NCBI GenBank assembly: GCA_947568835.1
Contig: OX387605.1
Coordinates: forward strand, 9,800,418 to 9,864,417
Length of the DNA stretch: 64,000 bases
Reading direction: 5' to 3'
Source of the DNA: Protonemura montana
Lineage: Eukaryota > Arthropoda > Insecta > Plecoptera > Nemouridae
Position numbers and translations under genes: made by a program. Shown one piece after another: positions 12,648 to 22,061 of this stretch (its first letter is position 1; every line of letters begins with the position of its first letter). The notes under the pieces were generated by a model. The model did no database searches and was not told the DNA's origin. It saw only the letters and a list, made by a program, of their open reading frames with translations.

Positions 12648-14256
12648 ATTCGTACTTTAATAAAGTCTATACAGCTAATCATTTCTTGTTTTGATGACAT
12701 TTTCAATTTGGTGTCAAAACAGAATAGCTATGGCAACAGAAAGTCATTCTTTAGTGCCCAGTTACATTATTGCCCAGTTTCTTGGATAAAGTAAACTATA
12801 AAAATGTATAAAATAATGTACAGTTGTTAAGAAAACTGGACTTTTGATGGAGCTGTGACCATGTAGATGAGACTTTTACTGAGAGTTAACTTTCAAACGG
12901 TACATTTTAAAACCGTCCCTTAAAACGACTGATATAACCTTGTGAGATAACCGTGTGAGATAACCGCATAGACAATCAATATTACAACCAGCTCGATAGT
13001 GATTGGAATGCCCTCTTCAAATAGTAACTTTCAAGAATCTTAAAAAAGTCACAACTTGAGACTTGCGGAGACTTTCCTTTCTAGAGAAAATATTTACTTG
13101 AATACGCATTTCTAATTTGCATCTATTTGTAAATCACGGGATACAATGTCAATAGTAGATATGCAGACATTACTTCTCTTGCACTCATTGACTGAGGAAA
13201 AGCAATAGTATGAACAGTGCCGGGATCCGTGTAGCACCCTTTCCTCAGGAGGAGACTACGAGAGCACGTCACACAATATATACACTGAATCAGCCCTGCC
13301 TAGCAGCGCCCTTATTTTCCAACACCGCGACGGCGGCCTACTTCATTAGATATTCAAAGTAAATCCCTCGGTTGTACCCTCGTGTACTTATTCGGAGTGA
13401 AATTGAGCGGTAGAAAGTCTTAATATATTATGCATTTTGTGCCTGTCTTGACTCCTCTACTCTCAAGTTTCAGGGGGGGTTAAAACAGAAGGAGACCTGA
13501 ATCAGTAACGTGATGGAAATGAACAACAATTACTTTTTTAAACGTACCGCAAAATCAACATCTTGTTTTTGCGTGCTGTTAACGACAAATATTCACGCAA
13601 AAATGGCTTTAAATTAATTCGACATACCACGATAATAAAACCGCAAAAAAAAACACTAATCACATCTGCTGTTCAAAAAGTGTTGGAAATTTAGTATACT
13701 CATGAACCTGCAGCCCGAAGCTTAAACCGTCACCGATCCCGTCTAAAAATTTAAAAATATATTTCAATGATTGGCCGCCAAAGACATAGCAAAGAAGAAG
13801 TTGATTTGGATGGCATAAGATAAAAACAAATAATCATAATAATTAGGTTACTTAGGCTCAGGGGGTTGCGTTTAGGGGCACAGTCTTAAAATGTTTTTAT
13901 TGTATCCACTCTACTTAGGTACTTCATTTCCCCACACGTTAAGGTAAGGTAAACGTGTTCGTGCATTGCATTAATTTTTATCGGACTATACTCTGCCAGC
14001 ATTTTGAGAATGTGAGTGGAAATCAGTGGATCATCTTCTTCGTTTTGCTCCTGCTTTTATGGGGACACGCGGCGGTGGTATGCAGGGTTCTTTGAATGAA
14101 TTTCAAGTAGGGTCTAGCAAACTTTTTGAGGGTTGCGGTCGCGGAAATTCTTCGCATGCCAAAGCCGGACAAAAGCTTACCCCGCTCTAAAACTAGTGAA
14201 TGCTATCACTTTTGTTTTCTAGACCACAAGAAAAATGCTTGTGCCCGACTAGAACC

Positions 14257-14289
14257 CTGGTGGCAACCTGGCGGCAACCTGGCGGCAAC
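14257..14289. repeat. three-unit 11-base tandem repeat
   Basis: The unit CTGGCGGCAAC is present three times head to tail (14257-14267, 14268-14278, 14279-14289). The first copy has one substitution (T for C). Confidence 0.9.
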
Positions 14290-15276
14290 TTGGAAAATTA
14301 CTTCATAGAGAAACCGTAGTTTTTTAAGAACAGCAAGTAAGTTTAAATTTCTTTAACAAGGATATTGGGGGTTTCTCTTTAGGCATGCGGTATAAAGTAT
14401 TATATTTAAAGAAATACATATTTTGAAAATAAACATTTCATTATTGATTGACTTTGATTCTATTAATATGATGCGGAGTTACACACACGGTAATAGCTTT
14501 ACTTCCATTTGTCATGGCATGTCAATTCTACCAGATAAATATTGGAGAATGGACTTAAAGCACTGCTATAATATGATTTATTGTGTTCTGAAAAACTCTC
14601 GATATGGAATACTCTCTAAATATTCATAGAGATGTCAAACTGATTTCTCTCTAGAACAGTTATCAAAATATTATTGCTCCATAAGAAAAGTAACTATGTG
14701 TTTGGAATTTATAAAACAAATTAAAGTTATGTGATGGACTCCAATATATTAAAATCTGTGTTGCAAATTGTATGACAAAATTTGGTAAAGATCACGTAAA
14801 CACTAATATGTACTGGAACAAAAAAAAACAAGAAGAAGATCTCCAATAGAAAATTCAACGTTTGGTAGCCATAGATGCTGGATCGCCTGACAGAGCTTCT
14901 CAAACCTGTTCTCTTATGTTACCGCGGGTATATCTCCAAATTTGGCGCATTTTAATTCGTTTTGAACCTGATTTTGTTAATTTATTTATGCGACTTCTGA
15001 TAGTGAGTGAGTAAAGCTACGAGCGTATCAGTTTTAAATTATGATAAACAATCATTTAACCTTCGACATTTCGGCAATTGAACTCTGTTTTGTAAACAAA
15101 ATTGCAAACGACACGAAACAGTCCACAGCGTGGCTCTCGAGTGCAAGTCGTCGGTGGTGTGTGATTTGAAGGGTTGCGTTCCGAGTTGATTGAAAGGTGT
15201 ACGTTCCATTAGCTGCACCAGGAAAGTTGGACATTGTGACGATGCAAATAATTGAAATAGCAGTCGGTAGGGCGAA

Positions 15277-15370
15277 GCCGAGCTGCGCCCACCGCTCGGC
15301 GCCCCGTGTAAGGTAGGGAGTCTACCCGGACAGGGCATACGACCCTCAAGCACGCTACATCCGAGCGTGC
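15277..15370. other. cluster of four consecutive hairpins, possible structured RNA
   Basis: Within 94 bases there are four non-overlapping inverted repeats. These are GCCGAG/CTCGGC (15277-15300, 12-base loop), GGTAG/CTACC (15312-15326, 5-base loop), AGGG/CCCT (15332-15346, 7-base loop) and GCACGCT/AGCGTGC (15350-15370, 7-base loop). The block is GC-rich compared with its AT-rich surroundings. It resembles no tRNA, 5S or snRNA that I know, and no Pol III B-box was found. It could be a structured RNA on either strand, part of a small mobile element, or coincidence favoured by GC content. Confidence 0.35.
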
Positions 15371-16436
15371 CCTCTAGCCATAAGACAAAATGGAGAATAT
15401 AACTAAGCCACATCTCAGATGTCAGAACCTATTATTTAGAGAATGACTGAAGATAAAACGTTTTCACAATAATGCTTTCAGGAATGTGACATAATAAATT
15501 TGGCATTTATATTTCATTGCCTAGACCTACCATGTTTATTTGGTATAACATGGTATTGAGGGAATGACAGTATTTTTTTTTTGTATTGCAATTTAGGAGG
15601 CTGGGTTAGATATAGGCTCATGAAGCAAAAAAACATCTGACTTCAAAGTTATTTCTTTATTTTCCTTGTATATTTGGATTGATCAGAATTCTGAGAAAAC
15701 AGAGAACAGAATTAAAACAGAATTAAACACAAGGGAAAACTGCATGGTTTACATGTATTGACCACTCGGGACATATATATGTCACTTTCCCACATAGGCG
15801 AGTCATTTCCTTGTGTCGGTTTAAGTAGCTTTGTTAATAATAAAAAAAAAAGTTTTCACATAATAAAAACTGCTCATTAAGCAAAGAAGATACTGATTAG
15901 CATCCGCACTTTTTTTTATACAAATACAATTTACTACATTAATAAAATAACATTGTCACTCGTCGGTCTCTACAAGAGATAGGATTATTCTATAATATGA
16001 TAGAAACAAAAACCTTGTGAGTTGTGGATTCTCCATGATCCGCTTAACTGTGGAAGGCTGCCGGGGATTATTCTGGTCAATGATAGATCATAAACCGCTT
16101 CACGAGGATAACGGCTACCGATGACGTTCGGACCATGAGGTGTTCGGATGCCAGGTGGCCCGGCTGGTTCCAAGTCCAAATGTTCCTATATAGCTACACT
16201 GTATACACACAGAACATGGACGAGGAAAGGTTCGGTAAAAACCTACTACCGGTTAGAGATTAAGAGTCTAAAAATAAACCATTGAGGATTACTAAAAAAA
16301 AATATATGTTTTTGGTTGGAAAAACCAGAGTGCCGGAAAACTGAGGTAGTATGTGAATAATGTATTATAATATTAAAGTGTCATTTTGTCAATGAAAAAA
16401 GGAAACATTGTCCGTAGTAGACAGTCCGTCGGTTGT

Positions 16437-18770
16437 TTAATTTTCTCTGTTTTCCCTACCCCAACATTTTAATGGTCCACACATCGTGGCAAAAAATGTA
16501 CATACACGACCTTGCTGTTTTTTTGCCCCTTCTGGGTTTAAATCGCCGTTCGATGCCAGCATTATTCTCTGATGTCTATGAACAGGTAAAATAACGAGGA
16601 TTGACATCGCCATCACAGCGTGCCAAAAACTATGTACAAACTTATAGTTTCTAGACGTCTCAAGAAAAGCGTAACACACTAGTCCGATGACAATCAATGT
16701 CAAACCAATTGGCAGGTAAAACTTCCAATACTTAACACTAGGATAACAAGACCTCGACTTTCTCATATAGAATCCCCAAAAGCCGGCAACAATAAACAGA
16801 CCAATAAGAGTTGGAATCAAAAACATCCACAAAGAAGTGCGGTTGTATTCCGAGCCCAAGGCGATACCGATCGCCCCGGCCATTTGAGCCAAGGAAGACA
16901 AAGTAGGATTCAAATTGGCCATCGCGATCAACGTAACCCAGACCGCCAGCACCGCCGAGTAGAAGTCACAGAACTGAAGCACACTGCCTCGGATTAGACA
17001 GAACGAAAAGATGCCGTCTCCGGCGTCACACGCATGATAAAAAGTCGAGAAGAACATAGTACACGCATATACTAGTGCTTCGGTGTAGTACCTCCTGCGA
17101 ATCGACATCACCACAGCGGGAAGGAAAAAAAGATTGCTCAACGTTAGGAGCAAGACGGCGAGGAGGAGTTCGGTGTTAGACGAGACTTTGCTGTCGTCGG
17201 TGCACGCCCATCCACGGTATCCGTGGTAGCAAAGGCACGAGGAAAACAGGAGTCCGCCGTTCATGTCCGTTACACACCGGCCAAAATCGCCGCAATTGTC
17301 CAGATCGCACGATCCCGACTCGATGACGAACGACATGTTGATGGCGTCCATGCCCACGCACGGAGTCTGCAGCACATCCCCGGTGCTCTTCTCAAAGCAG
17401 AAGGGCATGAGACTCAAGAACCACGTGCCTGATTCTGGGTAGGGGACGTGGAGTTGTCGAACATTGGTTTTTAGCGCCTCGGACGTGGAATTCACCTGGA
17501 GTTGGTTGGGATACACCAGTCCCGTGCTATCGAGGCAAGTGTTGGAAAACTCTGGCACAGTTTGAAGCTCGCGCCCGAGGCAAGCCAAAACTTTCACGTA
17601 ATATTTATCGGCGAAACCTTTTAAGCTATCCATAACAATTTTGATTTCCAAAGTAAGTGTACCACCAATGTCTTGAATTGGGTTCACCATGAAGGTCATA
17701 GAAGTGGGCTTGGCAGTGCTCACCAACACGTATGGGGTTTCTGTTTCATTTGCCGGCTGGGTGCGGTGAAAGCCGTACGAAAAGAACCCCGAGTAAGTTT
17801 GACGCGTTAATGGTATTGTTGACCAGCACGAGGGAAAAACTACTTCTTCGTTCACGGACAAGGACGTGGTGTTGCAGTCATCACTCGGCCGGTGCTCGAA
17901 GTTGGCTCCAAAACGAAAGTCCACCCTCTGCACGTCTGGACTCTCCACGTCTGGTGAGTCGAGAGCCACCGTGACATAATACCAAGTGTTTTCGGAAGGT
18001 GTGAAATGAAAAGTGCAATTGCTGTCATTTGAGCAACGTTCACTTAGCGACGCGTTTCCGGAAGCCCTTGCGCTCGTGTCTACTGCAATGTTCATGCCAC
18101 CCTCGACTCCGACTGACAAAGACGTTTTATTAAACTTGTCCAAATCGATTCGGACCGAAATTATATCACGGGGCACATACAATTTGAACTTGACTGTCGG
18201 TGCAGATTGACGCAAAGTGTGTTTAACTGATTGGTTCTGGGAGACCGCAATCATTTCATCAACAAACGTTACGTCGACGCTTGCCTCCATTATGACGGCG
18301 CAAACCAACGTCAGGCCCGACTGCACTATGCCGTCGTCGTCCGGATCCGTGTAATCTATGTAAACCACAGTGAACCAGTCGCCAGGTTTCGGGTAATCCA
18401 ACGTTATCTGATTCGACGTTTTGTCGCTGGAAAATGAAAGCTTTCTCAAATTTTCATTCCGATCGAAGTAATTGTCGGGGAATTTACTAGCGTCGGGGCT
18501 GATGACAGGGTAGCCACCTTCTTTGACGTAAGCAGTCATCGGACGTGGCTTGCACGACGAGAGGCTGATGGCGGACATCTTCACCTCCCAAGCTGTCAGG
18601 TTCCATGTTGCCGATCGAATTTGCTCAGGGATCTTGACGTGAAGGATCGTGACGTCGTCGTAGCCGCGGTAGTCCTTGATTTGACGCGCGGGAAAGTTGA
18701 TTACTTTGACAGCGTGCGTTGAGAGGATGTGGAAGACCAGAAGAATAAAGATGCAGGACGTCATTTGCAT
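16437..18770 (-). CDS. PGAP6: TMEM8/PGAP6-family GPI-processing phospholipase homologue
   Basis: The frame has 777 codons, from ATG (18770-18768) to TAA (16439-16437), and is close to the size of human PGAP6. An N-terminal hydrophobic signal peptide (about residues 3-20, ending STHA) precedes a large glycosylatable ectodomain. An EGF-like module with six cysteines follows at 488-523. The C-terminal third is multipass and carries the residues expected of the CREST hydrolase superfamily: S575-x3-H579, D602 and H713-x3-H717. In vertebrates PGAP6 is a cell-surface GPI-specific phospholipase A2 that sheds certain GPI-anchored proteins; conservation of these residues suggests an active enzyme, which is inference. 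The muscle paralogue myomaker lacks the EGF module, so this is the TMEM8A/B type. The coding part has no intron, although the vertebrate gene has many. A strong acceptor lies just upstream at 18792. The closeness of A and B paralogues makes the exact symbol tentative. Confidence 0.93.
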   Translation of the reverse strand: MQMTSCIFILLVFHILSTHAVKVINFPARQIKDYRGYDDVTILHVKIPEQIRSATWNLTAWEVKMSAISLSSCKPRPMTAYVKEGGYPVISPDASKFPDNYFDRNENLRKLSFSSDKTSNQITLDYPKPGDWFTVVYIDYTDPDDDGIVQSGLTLVCAVIMEASVDVTFVDEMIAVSQNQSVKHTLRQSAPTVKFKLYVPRDIISVRIDLDKFNKTSLSVGVEGGMNIAVDTSARASGNASLSERCSNDSNCTFHFTPSENTWYYVTVALDSPDVESPDVQRVDFRFGANFEHRPSDDCNTTSLSVNEEVVFPSCWSTIPLTRQTYSGFFSYGFHRTQPANETETPYVLVSTAKPTSMTFMVNPIQDIGGTLTLEIKIVMDSLKGFADKYYVKVLACLGRELQTVPEFSNTCLDSTGLVYPNQLQVNSTSEALKTNVRQLHVPYPESGTWFLSLMPFCFEKSTGDVLQTPCVGMDAINMSFVIESGSCDLDNCGDFGRCVTDMNGGLLFSSCLCYHGYRGWACTDDSKVSSNTELLLAVLLLTLSNLFFLPAVVMSIRRRYYTEALVYACTMFFSTFYHACDAGDGIFSFCLIRGSVLQFCDFYSAVLAVWVTLIAMANLNPTLSSLAQMAGAIGIALGSEYNRTSLWMFLIPTLIGLFIVAGFWGFYMRKSRSCYPSVKYWKFYLPIGLTLIVIGLVCYAFLETSRNYKFVHSFWHAVMAMSILVILPVHRHQRIMLASNGDLNPEGAKKQQGRVCTFFATMCGPLKCWGRENREN

Positions 18771-18791
18771 ACGTCATAAAACGCTGTGCAT

Positions 18792-19412
18792 CTGGAAAAA
18801 TAGAGAAAATGGTCTAAAGTTTTTTAAGATGTCGTTTTTTTTTCTTTGTTACGGCTAGAAAAAATAGAAACCAATAATTGTGGATGTTTTATCTGCTGAG
18901 AATGCTTTAAAAGATTAGAGGACAATACAGCTGAAATGACTATCTAAGAGATACTGGGAACTGTATCTTATTGGTTTGCACCAAAATGCAGTCTGTTCTT
19001 TGAAAAAGGTGATTTATATCTGACTTTGAATTGATAAAGCTGTGACCTTCCTACGTGCGCGAACAGTTTGACGTCATGCAAACATTAGGAATTCTGAGCA
19101 AATAACGCCCACAGAAGTGTTATCGCAACAAACTGAGTCAGTCTGGCAAAACACAGGCCTCGCCTCAACATGACAGACAAGCCGAATTTCAAAAATAGTA
19201 TTGGCGCTCTCAAGGCGCTCCACTTGTGGATTGGTCTCTCGCGACTGTGCGGATCAATATCAGAGGCCCATCCATTGCTCATGGCTGCTCGTCTAGAGGG
19301 CAAAGAACCCGCCTACCAACGCACAAACCCAACAACAACGCCTCCACAATTACACCAATTCGCTCAGCTCTAATGCATTCTATAATTTAAATAAATTATC
19401 ATTTTTACATAC
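18792..19412 (-). other. probable 5'UTR intron of the TMEM8/PGAP6-like gene
   Basis: On the minus strand TTTTCTCTATTTTTCCAG is an excellent acceptor ending at 18792, 22 bases before the start codon. GTATGTAAAA after CTG is a good donor starting at 19412. This predicts a 621-base intron and a non-coding first exon above 19412. The second exon would begin with a short upstream frame, ATGCACAGCGTTTTATGA (18791-18774), which could restrain translation. The donor choice is less certain than the acceptor. Confidence 0.5.
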
Positions 19413-19470
19413 CAGTTTAAGTAGCTAACGCGCGATGGTTTGCCTCTACGCAGCACAAGATGGAGTCGCG

Positions 19471-19960
19471 ATGACATCTGCTTCGTTACTGTCGCTGCTT
19501 TTCGTAACGCACTTGTCGCACTGCACCACCATTTCCTCGGTATGCGTAATGATTTAATTGACGATGTGGGGATACTCGTTGGGAACTGTTTCGCTTATTA
19601 CTAGTGTTAATTGATAGAGGATTGTGGGCGAACCAGTTGTGCGGGTGTATTTATTGGTGCTGTAATGCGACTGAGCAGCGACCATGCGCCTATCGATCCG
19701 TCGGGAGAACCAGCTGTAGTTGAGAGACAAACATGGCGCGTGTTTCTAGCTAGCCCACCGTTCAGCTACTGATAACAAGTATGGTTTTGCTGAAATTGTT
19801 GCTTCCACAGATAAGCACCGAGTGTTTAAGAACCAAGCTTATCTTATCCGATGCTCATATGTACAACTGTAAAAACATTTGGAGTTCGAGCGGTCAAAAC
19901 AGTTATAACAGCTTCCTGGACTCTTATGAGTGTCAAAATCACTGTATCAAAATACGCTGA
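19471..19960 (+). CDS. candidate two-exon gene for a small secreted cysteine-containing peptide (Kunitz-like spacing)
   Basis: Exon 1 (19471-19539) encodes a 23-residue signal peptide beginning MTSASLLSLLFV, and ends at a GTATGC donor. Exon 2 (19811-19960) follows a good acceptor (GTTGCTTCCACAG) and joins in phase 0, reading on to TGA at 19958. The mature part would be about 50 residues with four cysteines. The last three are spaced 21 and 4 apart, with N and F at the positions typical of the C-terminal half of Kunitz/BPTI domains (NSF then ECQNHC), but the residue equivalent to the fifth-from-last Kunitz cysteine (C38) is Gly. An in-frame ATG at 19435 would add 12 residues. Alternatively an ATG at 19781 opens the same frame without splicing but gives a poor signal peptide. 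The gene is divergent from the TMEM8-like gene, whose non-coding first exon would overlap exon 1 antisense. No database family is claimed. Confidence 0.4.
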
Positions 19961-22010
19961 GAGGGTGGGGGGAATTGTGCAAAATTCAAATTGTAACCAT
20001 TGCGTGCGTTCTTGGTTTGATTTAAAGCTGAATAGGACTTGGTTGTATACTGATGTAAAATTGCTTTATTAATTTAATTGGAGGATTAAAAATTAGATAC
20101 CTGGATAATCATAGATGAATAAAGGGTTCGCTCGCACTAAGAAAAATTATTCTACATCAAATTGCGATTTACAAATTGCGAAACGGGATGCTGTGTCTTT
20201 AATTTCCCCACATCGTGATCAATCATATGAATTTAAATTTGTAACGGTCAGACTTATTTTCAATTAACTTGACTATATTTGTCGAAAGAAAAGCATTCCG
20301 TTTGCTAAAAGATCCACAATTCTAGAGAAAAGTAGAATTTAAACACTTCGAAATGTACATTCGAAAAAACAAATACTGAGCGGAAAAGAACAGGAAAAAA
20401 TAGAAATGGAAAACAAAGCCCTTATAATAGTGTATGCTCCCAAAAAAAAAAAAAAAAAAAATGCTCCTCCCTCTTTGCCTTCAACACGTACATCCCCTTT
20501 TCAGACCTTACCGCACTCGTTACTCTGACCTATTTTCCAATGGTGTGTGAAACAATATTACACTAAGGATACATTACACATCAGCAGATGACGCTGTACC
20601 GGTGACAACGTGTCAAAGCGCTGAATTGGATTTCATATTTTCAATAATTAGCCAGTTACATTCGCCGGGGCATGGAACGTCTTGATTCTACGCGGATAAG
20701 ATTTTCTCGCTCATTTCAATAACGAGCAACTTTGGTGCACGACTTACAGCGAATTGCATGAATCTCATTAGGAAGTTTGGCTTTCGTCACAAACATTGAT
20801 TAAAGTTTAATTAGTGATGTAGAACAAACTCTTATCAAGTGAATCAATCGTTAGTTAACGTACAGGAAAAAATCCTTATCCAATGTTGTGTGCAAAAGTC
20901 AACGTTGGTTAAGGTGCAGTCAAAAAGAAGAAAAAAAGGAACTGCGTCTAGAACTTTCGCGTGTTGGATCAACATTACCAAGGCGGCCACGAATACGGTC
21001 TCGTATATAGATTCCCTGCGTTCTTTTATGTTCGGTGTAACGTAAGGGAGACGGGCAGGCATCTTTAATCAAACACCACCTCATTTCGAATGCTACCTTC
21101 TCTCGAACATGTGATTTTCCTGGACGGACATTGTCGCATGTCGGGGTCGCTTCATCACGGACTGCGTCTCATCGCCCGTTAACCCGTCGGCTTCGAGCAA
21201 AGAGGACAAGAACAACCCCATTGTCTGTGGCCCTTTGCGTGATCCCGTGCCAGGCAAAAACAATAAACAAACAAATTGTTATCCTGTCCTTTGGGTGTAC
21301 GAAAGCAAAGATTAATTAATTAACCTGCTAACGATATAGGAGATTGCATTCATGTTATTTCACGGGCAAAGTGTGGGATAGCAAACAAAGCGAGGATGCA
21401 CGACTATAAGCTACGAACACGGAGAAATAATTGCAAGCATTTCTGTGAGCATTAGACATTGGGAATGTGAAACAGCAGAAGATTTAGGTTGACTTTTCGC
21501 GGTTGAGGATGCTCATCGTCTCGTATTATGTTATTGTGTTACTAAATCTGATTTATTTTAAACTAAACAATAAACCCATTTTAGATATATGTGGTACTTT
21601 ATCATGTGAAAATTGTCAGAAGCGAGATCAAAAATTATTAGCATCGTCGACAAAGGCAAGAGAACACGTTTCTGGCGACCTGTTTGGAGACGATAGCCGC
21701 AAGGCACACTGCTATTTTTATTTATTTTTTAATTACAAAGACAAATTCAATACACCGTGTTTACGCGTGGCTTATAAAAACGTCACGCCGCAGCCATTAA
21801 TCCCATCACAAGTTATGGTTTTTCTTTCCATTATAATCGCCATTTATTCCAGCCCAGTGGCCCTGATTGATAGGCAATTCACATTGCTTCACGCCCGTGT
21901 GGACGTTTATTGTTACCGGAAGGGTGAACGTCTGCCCGGTGGTGGCGGATAAACGAGCCGCCAAGGGGGTGCATCGCCAGTGATTTCCTGCAAGCAGGCA
22001 CGGTCTCACC

Positions 22011-22061
22011 GGGCCCCCACCATCCGGGCCCCCTCCCATCGGGCCCCTTCCCTCGGGGCCC
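22011..22061. repeat. four-unit 15-base repeat carrying GGGCCC palindromes
   Basis: GGGCCC occurs at 22011, 22026, 22041 and 22056, exactly 15 bases apart, separated by C-rich spacers such as CCACCATCC and CCTCCCATC. The surrounding sequence is AT-rich, so the block stands out. Confidence 0.9.

Larger units (their letters stand above)
12661..16436. other. intergenic stretch between two minus-strand genes
   Basis: No gene is supported. It holds a three-unit 11-base repeat at 14257-14289 and a hairpin-rich GC block at 15277-15370, listed separately. Open frames around 15039-15413 and 15985-16179 on the minus strand look like by-products of locally GC-rich sequence. The part next to 16436 is presumably 3'UTR of the TMEM8-like gene; no canonical minus-strand AATAAA was found within the first few hundred bases. 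Confidence 0.5.

Noticed and set aside
15039..15413. 124-residue minus-strand frame
   Set aside because: No domain, and it overlaps the GC-rich hairpin block, which explains its openness.
15570..15583. T-run that could be the poly(A) tail of a TMEM8 retrocopy
   Set aside because: It lies over 850 bases from the stop, and a splice acceptor upstream of the start codon argues against a recent retrocopy.
17176..18437. Open frames overlapping the TMEM8/PGAP6-like gene
   Set aside because: Shadows of the real 777-residue frame, which has signal peptide, EGF module and catalytic residues.
21503..21952. 149-residue plus-strand frame
   Set aside because: Composition is random-looking, there is no splice context, and its end runs into a GC-rich patch next to the GGGCCC repeat.
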